Positions 55,168 through 63,435 of a stretch of 64,000 nucleotides of DNA are shown here, piece by piece; the first letter of the stretch is position 1, and the number at the start of each line of letters is the position of its first letter. A program made the position numbers and the translations under genes. The stretch is from Pelagomonas calceolata (taxonomy: Eukaryota; Sar; Pelagophyceae; Pelagomonadales; Pelagomonadaceae), in NCBI GenBank assembly GCA_918797485.1, contig CAKKNE010000001.1:744001-808000 (forward strand), in the 5' to 3' direction. The notes beneath the pieces were generated by a model. The model saw nothing but the letters and a program-made list of their open reading frames with translations, did no database searches and was not told where the DNA came from.

Positions 55168-55860
55168 TTAACACCGATCCCCGGTGGGCTCCTCGTCCGC
55201 AGCGTGGAGCCGCAGCGTCTCGAGCGAGTCCCTCAAACTCATAATGCGCGTCACGTCCGTGGCGCGGTCGGAGCGCGCCTTCCGGAAGCGCTCGCGCCGC
55301 AGGCTGCGCTGCGACTGCGTCGTGCCCGGGCTGCGCCGCGGGTCCTCGTCCGCGTCCCTCTCCAACTGGCGGAGCCGCCGCCGCGCGTTGTCCGCGTCGC
55401 GGGCGCTCCCGTCGCGCCGCGCCTTGAGCGCCGCCTCCAACCGCACGATCTCCCGATCTCGATCGGCGATGGTCCGCCGCGCATCGTCCAATTGCCGCTG
55501 CTTCGCCGACAAACGCTGCAAGAGCTCCGCCCGCGGCGCGTGACAGCATTCGTCGAGGTGCGCATTGAGTTTATCAAGCGCTCCCGTCCAGTCGCAGTCG
55601 CAGTGGTCGCACCGCACTTCCAGGTCGTCGATCAAACCGACGATGGCCCGCGGCGCCCGTTTGACCGCCTCAGGTTCCGTGACCGCCTGGCACACGGGGC
55701 ACGTCGCCTTGCGGCAGAGCCACGCCAATAGACAATCCTCGCAGAAGAGGTGCTCGCAGGCCGTCTGCACCGGTCTCTCGAGCACACCGTGGCAGATGGA
55801 GCAGAGGAGGTGGCGGCTGATGGCCGCCGCATCAACAAAAAGCTCGGCGTCGCGGCCCAT
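55168..55860 (-). CDS. RING-TRAF zinc-finger protein with coiled coil
   Basis: The 230-residue protein has a C3HC4 RING at about 20-58 (CSICHGVLERPVQTACEHLFCEDCLLAWLCRKATCPVC), a TRAF-type zinc finger at about 80-112 (CDHCDCDWTGALDKLNAHLDECCHA), and a coiled coil to about 175 (LLQRLSAKQRQLDDARRTIADRDREIVRLEAALKARRD). Its C-terminal part is Arg-rich. RING-TRAF proteins are E3 ubiquitin ligases; this layout resembles the RNF151/RNF41 type. It converges with the oxygenase gene, 10 bp apart. GACGGCGT, the antisense introner-like core, lies about 30 bp upstream of the start. The substrate is unknown. Confidence 0.85.
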   Translation of the reverse strand: MGRDAELFVDAAAISRHLLCSICHGVLERPVQTACEHLFCEDCLLAWLCRKATCPVCQAVTEPEAVKRAPRAIVGLIDDLEVRCDHCDCDWTGALDKLNAHLDECCHAPRAELLQRLSAKQRQLDDARRTIADRDREIVRLEAALKARRDGSARDADNARRRLRQLERDADEDPRRSPGTTQSQRSLRRERFRKARSDRATDVTRIMSLRDSLETLRLHAADEEPTGDRC

Positions 55861-56202
55861 AGTTTTTCCTCGTGGTGGCGCGGCGGCGACGGCGTAAGCG
55901 CGTCGCGGTCGTCCCCGGTTCGCGTGCCTTGTTGCGGTCGTCCCCGATTAGCACACCTTGGTCCTTGGCAGGTGGAGCTGTGTGTTGGCCAGGGGGGGCC
56001 GCAGGGCTGCCCGAGGGCGCGCGTTCGCGACGGTGGAGCCCGTATGCTACTCGGCGGACCGGGAATCGATGGCGCAGCCCGGGGTTGGGCCCCGGATTAT
56101 GCACGGCACGCCGCGACTGCCCGCGTTCGGCGCCGGCCGCTGTGCTGCCCCGCACGCAAAAGTCAGACGGTCGACGGATGTGTCAAAGACACGAAAGTAT
56201 AC
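55861..56202. other. Intergenic region, no gene seen
   Basis: This 342-bp gap lies between two minus-strand genes. Short open frames on both strands overlap one another. Nothing with protein similarity was recognised. It presumably holds the RING-TRAF promoter and the 3' UTR of the RING-Arb2 gene. Confidence 0.5.
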
Positions 56203-57525
56203 TTAGGAAAGGCGGTGCGCGACGCGCCACCGCCGCCGCGCGGCGCAGGACGGCTGGCGCTTCTTTTGTGGAGGCGCGGGCTTCTTCGGTGGAATAACAC
56301 GACGCTCGTCGGCCCACGTCAGAAACGCCGCGTCGTCATCATGTGATGGCGGCGCCTTCCGGGCCGCGGCGCGCATGCGGATCATCCGCGCGAACCGCCT
56401 CACGACGGGCGGGCTCGTCGGCGCCTTCTTGTAGCGATTTAAAGGCCGCGACCGCACGACGCGGACGGGAGACGACGGCTGGGCGGGCGGCCGCCGTACC
56501 ACCCGTCGCTGCGGTGGTTGAGGGATTTGTAGAGGTGGTGCCGGCGGCATGTGCGCGGCGCACGACGCGTCCAGGAACTTGAACACGCTGTCCACACACT
56601 GATTGGGTACGGCCTTGTGGTCGCGCGTGCCCGCGGAACGGATACAGCCGCTCTTGTCGCGCGACCAGGGTCTAGGTGAAGGGTCGTCCAGTGGCTTCTG
56701 CGACGCGCACCAATGTATTGTGCAGAGCGGCGGCAGGGCGCCTTTATGGGTCGAGTCCAACAACGCCAAGGCACACGGCATTGATTGTCGCTTTTTATGG
56801 GCCCTTCGACAGCGCTGGACGACCGCCGCACCGCCGAGCGAATGCGCGGCCACCACAACGCGCCCGTCGCCCGAGCACCTCGTCGCCGCGTCATACGCTT
56901 TTTCTAGTTCTTCGGCGTCCTTCTTTTGTGAACCTGTCATCGACGGCGCGCACACAATGCCCCAGCCTCGCGTCAGTGCTCTCCGACAATATGTCTCGAG
57001 CGGATATTGGAGAGTAGACCAGACCCCAACCCCATCGAAGCCGCCGCCCGGCACCAGTAACAAACAGGGCGCCGCGTGCCTCGTCGCGCCGCGGCTCAGC
57101 ACCCTCTCATTATATTCCAGCCCCAAGTCCTCGAGCGCCCGTCGCGGCGCTCCCTTCGCGCCGTCCTCCGCCTTCGTTTTGACAGGAGCTTCTTTCGGAG
57201 CTCGGAACGTCTTCGTCGGGTCCAAGACCTCGACCGAGGGCTCCTTAATTAATTCGTTGCACAAAGGGCACCGCCGGCGGTCCGGCGGCAAACCCCGTAA
57301 CATCTCGTCGCACTCCACACACACGCAGCTGTGGCCGCAGCCCACGAAGCGCACCGAACGAGGCGCATCGAGACAAATCTTGCACTCGCGGCGCTCGTCC
57401 TCCTTCGCTGTTGTTTCAGGCTTGCTGATGATGAGGGGCAGCGCCGTGCGCTCGTTGTGCGGCGCGAGCGGCGTGCGCCGCGGCGGCGGCGCCGGCGCCG
57501 CGGCGGCGACGGGCTCGAGGAGCAT
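56203..57525 (-). CDS. RING finger fused to an Arb2/FAM172A-like alpha/beta hydrolase domain
   Basis: The 440-residue product starts with a disordered Pro-rich stretch and a C3HC4 RING at about 48-89 (CKICLDAPRSVRFVGCGHSCVCVECDEMLRGLPPDRRRCPLCN). A globular domain at about 130-330 reads as Arb2/FAM172A: LLLVPGGGFDGVGVW, RRALTRGWGIVCAP, VVVAAHSLGGAAVVQRC (a GxSxG-like nucleophile elbow, HSLGG), ALALLDSTHKGA, WCASQKPLDD and AGTRDHKAVPNQCVDSVFKFLD. The last 100 residues are basic and Pro/Arg-rich. Arb2 and FAM172A act in chromatin silencing or Argonaute-linked roles. A RING on this fold is unusual, and a ligase with a chromatin or small-RNA link is inference. Confidence 0.75.
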   Translation of the reverse strand: MLLEPVAAAAPAPPPRRTPLAPHNERTALPLIISKPETTAKEDERRECKICLDAPRSVRFVGCGHSCVCVECDEMLRGLPPDRRRCPLCNELIKEPSVEVLDPTKTFRAPKEAPVKTKAEDGAKGAPRRALEDLGLEYNERVLSRGATRHAAPCLLLVPGGGFDGVGVWSTLQYPLETYCRRALTRGWGIVCAPSMTGSQKKDAEELEKAYDAATRCSGDGRVVVAAHSLGGAAVVQRCRRAHKKRQSMPCALALLDSTHKGALPPLCTIHWCASQKPLDDPSPRPWSRDKSGCIRSAGTRDHKAVPNQCVDSVFKFLDASCAAHMPPAPPLQIPQPPQRRVVRRPPAQPSSPVRVVRSRPLNRYKKAPTSPPVVRRFARMIRMRAAARKAPPSHDDDAAFLTWADERRVIPPKKPAPPQKKRQPSCAARRRWRVAHRLS

Positions 57526-57676
57526 CGTCGCGTCGCTTGGCGTCGATGGCGTCGAGTGCGGCCAAACTCCAACGACGCTAGTGGGGCAGCGCCTAGCCGC
57601 ACGGGCGTGGAGGCTCGATGGGGCAGGCGTTTGTTTGGATCGCTCCCCTCGCGCGCAGGAGGGATTGGAGTGCGTG

Positions 57677-57695
57677 GCTAGTGTGTCTATCTAGG
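57677..57695 (-). promoter_or_regulatory. Degraded near-palindromic element between RING-Arb2 and SET genes
   Basis: GCTAGTGTGTCTATCTAGG; the left arm matches, the right arm is reduced to CTAG. It is 152 bp from the RING-Arb2 start and 288 bp from the SET start, in the 457-bp divergent gap 57526-57982. No gene is seen in the gap. Confidence 0.35.
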
Positions 57696-57982
57696 TGCCT
57701 TTGTCAGCTTTTAAAGTCACCTGCCATTTCACACGCGATAGGCGGGCCGTTGCATCCCCGACGCAGCGAAGCAACTCTTCGACTACCCTACTCATCGGTG
57801 AATCGGCTCTTGCATCGTCGCAGCGGTTGAGCTAAGGACAAACGCGGCAGCGTTTCTCAGCTGCATCTGCCCGCGCGCGCGACGATCGCAACCGCGTTAA
57901 AGCATCAGAGCAGTGCATCAAGGCTGTAAGCATCGCTTGAGCCGCTAAAATCCACCGAAACGCTATATACACCGAAACCGAA

Positions 57983-59920
57983 ATGGCGGACGCCGACAGC
58001 CCGAGCCGCAGCAATAGAATGAAGAGCGCGCCGAGCCACCTCTCCGATTTTACCTGCAGCGAGACGACGGGAAGCAACGACACGTCGCCGTCGGAGCCCA
58101 AACCCAAGCGCGCGCGGCCGGATACCAGTGGAGACGCGGCCCTCGCGCGGCGCCTGGCGCGGGAGGGCGCGCGGCCGCGGAAGCCCGTGACCTCGTTCGC
58201 GACGCTCGTGGACAACGGCCGGAGCTACATTGGTGAAGACGACGAGGACGACGATGATGTAGAGCCGGCGCCGCCACCAGCACCCGTGGAAGAGGCGCAC
58301 CCGTTGCTGCCCTGGCCCGGGCCGCTGGGCGATGATAGAAGAGCGGCTCAGGCTCCGAAGAAACCGGTGAACGCCGGCGCCGCGTCACTAGGAAGGGCAG
58401 CTAGAGCCGCGCGCGACGCTCTGTCCAAGGGCGCGGCCGAGTTCCTGCTGGATGCGACGCGCGTCCAGAGCGCCAAGGACCAATTTCGGAGTCTGGAGAA
58501 GGCATCACAAGCTTATCTGGAGGCCGACGAGCCGGAACTGAAACATTGTAGAAGTGTAGAAAAGGCCCTGGAGCGTTTGCACGAGACCTGGGGCGGCTGC
58601 GACCCCGACGACCAGTTGCGGAGTCTCGCTGCACGAAGTGCCGTGAAGCGCGGAGATGATCGAGGGTTCCTGGATAGGTGCAAAGTAAGACGGTGTGCCC
58701 ACCTGCCCGGACAGTATGAAGTGATAGCAACCCAGTTAATACAGCGGGGCGAGTCCATGCCCTACCCTGGTACGATCGTCCTGAACGACCAGCAAGCATC
58801 TTCACTTTTACAGGGAGGACGGCCCTTCGATAATCGGCGGTGGCGGACGTACACGTACGCGTTCAAAGAAAGTAGTGTGGAGCTGTGGCCCCACATCGAT
58901 CCTACCAAAGGCCCGCCGACGCCCTTCGTGAACGACGCGATCGGGCCCGATAGGGACAACTGGTTCGAGCACCGGCTGAAGCGGAACGTCGAGTACGTCG
59001 AGATAAGGGACGGCCCGCCGTCGTCGTGGCGCATCCGCATGAAGGCCACGCGTCGTATAGTGCCCGGCGAGGTCATCCTGGCCGATTACGGCGACGCGTA
59101 CTGGTCGGCTTGGACCGAGGCGAATTCGCATTCTTATGTTATTTTCAGGGAGGCCGTGCGGCGGATTTTTGGGATCCATTGCCGGGGCTCTAGATGTCGG
59201 TCAGCTTTATGGTGCGACGCGGCGTTTCGGTTGGCGCGTCACGGAAAGCTGTCGACGCCCCACTACTTCGATGGGCGGCGGACGTTCTGGAGGGAAGCTG
59301 CCGTCGACTGGCGCTCGTTAATGGGTTCGAGTGTCGCGCTACCTCTCGGTTTAGGTTATGAGGCCTCGTCGGGTATCTGTACTTCGCTGATCGTGCATGC
59401 GCCTTATCGAGACGAAGCGCTCGAGAAAGTCCGAAACTCATTAGTGGGAGGGAAGAAGCTCACGGCGCGGCGACGGCGGGACACGAACGATATTGTGTTG
59501 GAGGCGGCCTGGCCCGACGACGGCTTACCCTATAAAGTGGCGGAGACGCGTCCGCGGAAGGACGGGAGGGTCGACGTGGTCTTCGCGGACGGCGCGCCGG
59601 CGACGGTCGACCGCGTCGTGCCACGCTTAACACCGGACCAGTGGCGGGCCCTACCGCGGTTGCCGGACGGCGCCTGGTGCCGGCCGCTGGCCTGGGAGCC
59701 CAAATCCCACTGGGGATTAGTAGTGGGCGCCTCGTTGACGGATGGCCTCTACACGTACGACGTGCTCATGGACGGCGAGACGAAGTCGGTAAGGGTGCCC
59801 GACGGCGCGCTCGAGCCTATTTTACTCGTACGGGGCTCGGACGGCGGCACGGAGCGGCCGCCCGAAACTGCGACGTGGCAGCGCGCCTACGCGCCGCACT
59901 GGCTCGTGAGCGACGAGTAG
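57983..59920 (+). CDS. SET-domain protein
   Basis: The 645-residue protein has an acidic, disordered N-terminus (about 1-120), helical segments to about 235, then a SET-type region at about 260-383: YPGTIVLNDQQAS, VELWPHIDPTKGPPTPFVNDAIGPDRDNWFEHRLKRNVEYVEI and RRIVPGEVILADYGDAYW, whose GE(V/I)LxDYGxxYW ending is the SET pseudoknot and C-flank. SET enzymes methylate lysine on histones or other proteins. Two repeat-like segments of about 55 residues lie in the C-terminal 180 residues (LPYKVAETRPRKDGRVDVVFADGAP, LVVGASLTDGLYTYDVLMDGE), resembling Tudor or SH3-like barrels. No Cys-rich pre-SET is seen. Nuclear location is likely. Confidence 0.75.
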   Translation: MADADSPSRSNRMKSAPSHLSDFTCSETTGSNDTSPSEPKPKRARPDTSGDAALARRLAREGARPRKPVTSFATLVDNGRSYIGEDDEDDDDVEPAPPPAPVEEAHPLLPWPGPLGDDRRAAQAPKKPVNAGAASLGRAARAARDALSKGAAEFLLDATRVQSAKDQFRSLEKASQAYLEADEPELKHCRSVEKALERLHETWGGCDPDDQLRSLAARSAVKRGDDRGFLDRCKVRRCAHLPGQYEVIATQLIQRGESMPYPGTIVLNDQQASSLLQGGRPFDNRRWRTYTYAFKESSVELWPHIDPTKGPPTPFVNDAIGPDRDNWFEHRLKRNVEYVEIRDGPPSSWRIRMKATRRIVPGEVILADYGDAYWSAWTEANSHSYVIFREAVRRIFGIHCRGSRCRSALWCDAAFRLARHGKLSTPHYFDGRRTFWREAAVDWRSLMGSSVALPLGLGYEASSGICTSLIVHAPYRDEALEKVRNSLVGGKKLTARRRRDTNDIVLEAAWPDDGLPYKVAETRPRKDGRVDVVFADGAPATVDRVVPRLTPDQWRALPRLPDGAWCRPLAWEPKSHWGLVVGASLTDGLYTYDVLMDGETKSVRVPDGALEPILLVRGSDGGTERPPETATWQRAYAPHWLVSDE

Positions 59921-59957
59921 TTTTCGTCTTCTTGCTTGGGTATATTTAACAGCTAAT

Positions 59958-61100
59958 TTATACTACTGCGTCGGTAAAAATAACCCGATGACCCGCCTCG
60001 CGGGCGCGGAGCACGGTTCGCGCGTTTCGCAAATGATCATCTATCCCCGTCGTGGTCGGGTGCGCGCCACCGAGCACGCGCCGCGCGATCCGTTCCGTCT
60101 TCTCGAGCGTCGTCACGGCCTCGCGGAGATTGTCGAGCGTGGCGCCTTCGGCACTGTAGAGCGCCCTCGCGTAAGCCCAGCTCAACACGAGCGTGAGTTC
60201 ATGATTCTCTCCAAGAACACGACGTGCCACGCGCATCGGTTTGCGCAACAGTGCCTTGGCTTCTTCGAAGCGCTTTAGGCCACAAAGACCCCACGCATAG
60301 TTGTTGGCAGTTTCGAGGGTTGATTCATTTTCTTCGCCATGGAGCTTCAGACGTCCATAGTATACGTCTCGTCGCATGCGCAGGGACTCTTCCTTCCGTC
60401 CTAGGCATGAATACGTAAGTGCAAGATTGGTCTGCACGCCGAGAATGTTTTCTTCTGGTAGGCCAAGGCGTCGGTGAATAGCCAACTCGGCTTCTCGCAC
60501 AGGCAATGCGTCCTCGTGGTGGTCTACATCGGCTAAACCGTTCCCAAGCTGCATCATCGCGTCGCGCCGAGCCCAGTCCACCTCCGGCCGCCCCACGTAC
60601 GTCCGCCAGCACGCCCACCCGAGCGCGCACCGCACGACGCCGTGGTACTTTTGCTCACACAGGCTACATGTGTTCCACCGATGCCACTGTAAGTCGTCTG
60701 AATTGTTCTCCTCGGCCTCCGCGACCAAAATCTTCGCCTGCTCCGCCAGGCACGACACGTGCGCAACGCCCGACGTCCCGCGGCACGCGCACCCGCGCAC
60801 GAGACCCTCCTTCGTTTTCCAATGGAGCGCTTGTGTGCAGATGTAGCACGTCTGCCCCTTGGTGTCCTCCGCGCACGCCTCCGCCGCGACAGCGACGGCC
60901 TCCGTGCACTTCTGATTCGCACGAAACTGCTCGGCGCCGCCTGCTTTTTTAATTTTCTTGCAGAGCTTGTCGTGGCCGCCTTCTTTCCAATGCTGCACCT
61001 GGCATTCAGGCCCACAATAGCGCGTGCTGCAGCGGCCACATTTCTTGCCCAAGCTTAGCCCAAGCTCGGTGGCGCAGGCGGCGCACTGCGTGAGGACCAT
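59958..61100 (-). CDS. MYND - RING-CH - TPR protein
   Basis: From the ATG at 61100 there are 380 residues. A MYND finger sits at about 6-48 (CAACATELGLSLGKKCGRCSTRYCGPECQVQHWKEGGHDKLCKK). A RING-CH-type zinc region follows at about 80-165 (CYICTQALHWKTKEGLVRGCACRGTSGVAHVSCL...CSLCEQKYHG). Kinesin-light-chain-like TPRs fill about 185-370 (LGNGLADVDHHEDALPVREAELAIHRRLG, TANNYAWGLCGLKRFEEAKALLRKPMRVARRVLGENHELTL). This three-part layout is a lineage-expanded family; the copy at 19649 is its truncated relative. An upstream in-frame ATG at 61322 overlaps the promoter element, so I prefer 61100. Its stop is 37 bp from the convergent SET gene. Confidence 0.8.
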   Translation of the reverse strand: MVLTQCAACATELGLSLGKKCGRCSTRYCGPECQVQHWKEGGHDKLCKKIKKAGGAEQFRANQKCTEAVAVAAEACAEDTKGQTCYICTQALHWKTKEGLVRGCACRGTSGVAHVSCLAEQAKILVAEAEENNSDDLQWHRWNTCSLCEQKYHGVVRCALGWACWRTYVGRPEVDWARRDAMMQLGNGLADVDHHEDALPVREAELAIHRRLGLPEENILGVQTNLALTYSCLGRKEESLRMRRDVYYGRLKLHGEENESTLETANNYAWGLCGLKRFEEAKALLRKPMRVARRVLGENHELTLVLSWAYARALYSAEGATLDNLREAVTTLEKTERIARRVLGGAHPTTTGIDDHLRNARTVLRAREAGHRVIFTDAVV

Positions 61101-61311
61101 GGAGTATTTTTGGGACACCCTATCCTTGTACCAGCGAACGCCTCGGGGCTGCGTGGGCGCGAGTCGCGTCGCTTTTATCAGCTTTGCAAGGCCATGGCCC
61201 CTCCTTGCCACTCTCTCCAGGCGGCAGACCAGCAGGCTAGCCAGAGCTCGCCGCAACCTTAGCGTGGCCGGAGAGATCCTACAGGGATTGACCGTCGTGG
61301 CTTTTGCATTT

Positions 61312-61331
61312 TCTAGTACCATTGCGCTAGC
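61312..61331 (-). promoter_or_regulatory. Near-palindromic element variant between MYND-TPR and coiled-coil genes
   Basis: TCTAGTACCATTGCGCTAGC. Both arms match the 27476 and 22088 copies while the spacer differs. It is 212 bp from the MYND start at 61100 and 161 bp from the 61492 ATG, in the 391-bp divergent gap 61101-61491. Confidence 0.5.
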
Positions 61332-61491
61332 TTTTCATTTCAAACGCTTGCCGGACCAAGTGCTGCGTTGCTGCTTCACACAGCACGCAAAGCGAACGTG
61401 GACAGCAGCACACACGAAAGAGGACGCCAGCCGTCGCGACCGAGCGCCGAAAGCGCGTTAGAAAAGGGCAGCCCCATTCTCAGTAGCCAAG

Positions 61492-63417
61492 ATGTCGGCC
61501 CTCGTGAACGCCAACACGCGCGTGGGCATGGGCCACACGACCAGAGCGCAGCGCTCCATGCTCGCCGCGAAGGAGAGCGCGCGGCAGCGCCACGACGACG
61601 CGCGCGCGTTCCTCGACCCGATGAAGCGGAATTTGCACCGGAACGCGTGGGAGGAGAGGAACGCGCAGCGACTTGATAGGAGGAGGCGCGAGGAGGAGGC
61701 GGCGGCCGTCGCGAAGCAGGAGCAGGAGGCGGCGGAAGTGGAGGAGCGGCGGAAGCGGTTGGAAGAGCTCTACAAGAAGGAGCAGGAGGCGTGGGCGGCC
61801 TCGCCTAAAAAAGAAGTACCGGTAGAGGATGATCTCGAGCGTGCGCGAAAGATCGACGCGCGCCGCAAAGAAGAACAGAGCGAAGCGCGAGACATCGCAA
61901 GGGCTCGATTGGAGGCGTACCGACGAGCCCAGACACCCGAATACCGAGCGGCCGAGCGCCTGAAGCAGATGCATCTGCATACACAACAGAGGGCCCAGGA
62001 TTTAGTAGAGCACGCGTCCATCCCAAAGGCGGCGGCGCCGTGCGCCGTGAAGACCGACCTCGTCAATGATCACTTTATTCCTTCCGAACACAAGGCGCCG
62101 AAGTGCGAAGTCACTATTGGCTTCGACGACGACGGGGCGCGCACATTGAGTTCGGGTGCGAAGCGGCGGGCCTTTTCTCGGTGTTGCGTCGAGGCCTTTG
62201 ATGCGCCAAATGCGTTGACCGTCGAACCGCTGGGTCTAGCGGTGCGCGTGAATCAAGAGGGAAAGCCGGAATTGGCGGCGACGTTAGTCATCAAGGGCGA
62301 CCGGTCGAGCATCGAAGAGCGAGTGGAGGCGTGGGCTTCGAGGGTCGAGGCCGGCGAGGTTACGGTGCGCGGTTTAAGGGCCAAATGGGTCGATAGTGAT
62401 GCGGTCTTATTGGCGCGGCCGCCTAAACATGAAGCGCAATCTGCTTACAGGAAGGAGCTGCAGCAGGCTCAAGAACATAAGGCTTTGAGGGTCGAGGAAG
62501 AAAAAGCTGAGGAAAGAGCTCTAGAATTACAGACGACGTCGCTCTTCGAGCCGGAGAAGGATGATGAGGATGCGGTGGCTACACAACGGCGCGAGGCTAA
62601 ACAAAGGTTGGACGCGTTGGAGAAGGACGCCGCGGAACTGCGCGAGCGCCAGGCGGCCGAGAAGGCGATCCGCATCGCCGAGGAACGTACAGAGGTAGAG
62701 GAAATGCAGGCGGCGGATCGAGCGGAGTTGGAGAAGCAACGCATCGAGAAGGCGAAGAGGGTGGAGATGGAGCGCGCGTATCGGTTGGAGCTCGCGCGAC
62801 AAACCCAGCTCGAGGAAGAGATGGCCCAACAGCAGGAATCGTCATTAGAGGAGCCGTCGATGGCCGGCCTGAGCTGGAGCGAGAGAGACGCGCGCAAGGA
62901 GCAGGACCGGAAGGCCTCGGAACTCCTCCAGAAGGAGATCGAACGGGATTGGCAGGCGAAGCTCGCCGCGAAGGAGAATAGGAGACCGGTCACGTTCAAC
63001 GACGCGGAGAAGGCCTTGCGCGAGAAATTATGGAACGAGCACCGGGCGCGCCTCCAGCGGACGAAGGAATTAGCTAGAAGAGCTCACCTGAACGTCCAAG
63101 CGGAAAATTTTAAAAGAGCCCAGGACAAGCGCGAGCGCGAGGAACGGATGCGCCAGGAACGGTTAGCTGAGGCCGAGGGCGCTCCTCCTGTGGAGTTTGA
63201 TCATGATCTCCCGCCCCATTTAGCGCGGAAGCTCCACCCGTCGCTGCGCCCCGCGACGGCGGACGCTGATGCTAGAAGAGCAGCTCAAGCGCGGCGAGAC
63301 CGGCACTTTTCGATGGCTGCCGGCCGACCAGCGACGGCCGACGCCCAACGGTCGGCGGCGACGACGTGGGAGCCGCTCGCAACCTCCCAATGGAAGCCGA
63401 CGTTCCCCCAGTACTAG
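61492..63417 (+). CDS. Long coiled-coil protein, possibly ciliary/centriolar
   Basis: The 641-residue protein is mostly Glu/Arg/Ala-rich coiled coil: about 20-130 (HDDARAFLDPMKRNLHRNAWEERNAQRLDRRRREEEAAAVAKQEQEAAEVEERRKRLEEL) and about 320-560 (RREAKQRLDALEKDAAELRERQAAEKAIRIAEERTEVEEMQAADRAELEKQRIEKAKRVEMERAYRLELARQ). A globular piece at about 195-310 (CEVTIGFDDDGARTLSSGAKRRAFSRCCVEAF...LVIKGDRSSIEERVEAWASRV) separates them. The tail repeats RPATAD twice. No exact family is recognised; the TPH/CFAP-type trichohyalin-like pattern suggests a flagellar or cytoskeletal role. Composition alone cannot decide it. Confidence 0.7.
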   Translation: MSALVNANTRVGMGHTTRAQRSMLAAKESARQRHDDARAFLDPMKRNLHRNAWEERNAQRLDRRRREEEAAAVAKQEQEAAEVEERRKRLEELYKKEQEAWAASPKKEVPVEDDLERARKIDARRKEEQSEARDIARARLEAYRRAQTPEYRAAERLKQMHLHTQQRAQDLVEHASIPKAAAPCAVKTDLVNDHFIPSEHKAPKCEVTIGFDDDGARTLSSGAKRRAFSRCCVEAFDAPNALTVEPLGLAVRVNQEGKPELAATLVIKGDRSSIEERVEAWASRVEAGEVTVRGLRAKWVDSDAVLLARPPKHEAQSAYRKELQQAQEHKALRVEEEKAEERALELQTTSLFEPEKDDEDAVATQRREAKQRLDALEKDAAELRERQAAEKAIRIAEERTEVEEMQAADRAELEKQRIEKAKRVEMERAYRLELARQTQLEEEMAQQQESSLEEPSMAGLSWSERDARKEQDRKASELLQKEIERDWQAKLAAKENRRPVTFNDAEKALREKLWNEHRARLQRTKELARRAHLNVQAENFKRAQDKREREERMRQERLAEAEGAPPVEFDHDLPPHLARKLHPSLRPATADADARRAAQARRDRHFSMAAGRPATADAQRSAATTWEPLATSQWKPTFPQY

Positions 63418-63435
63418 GAGTACTCATAAGTCTTC

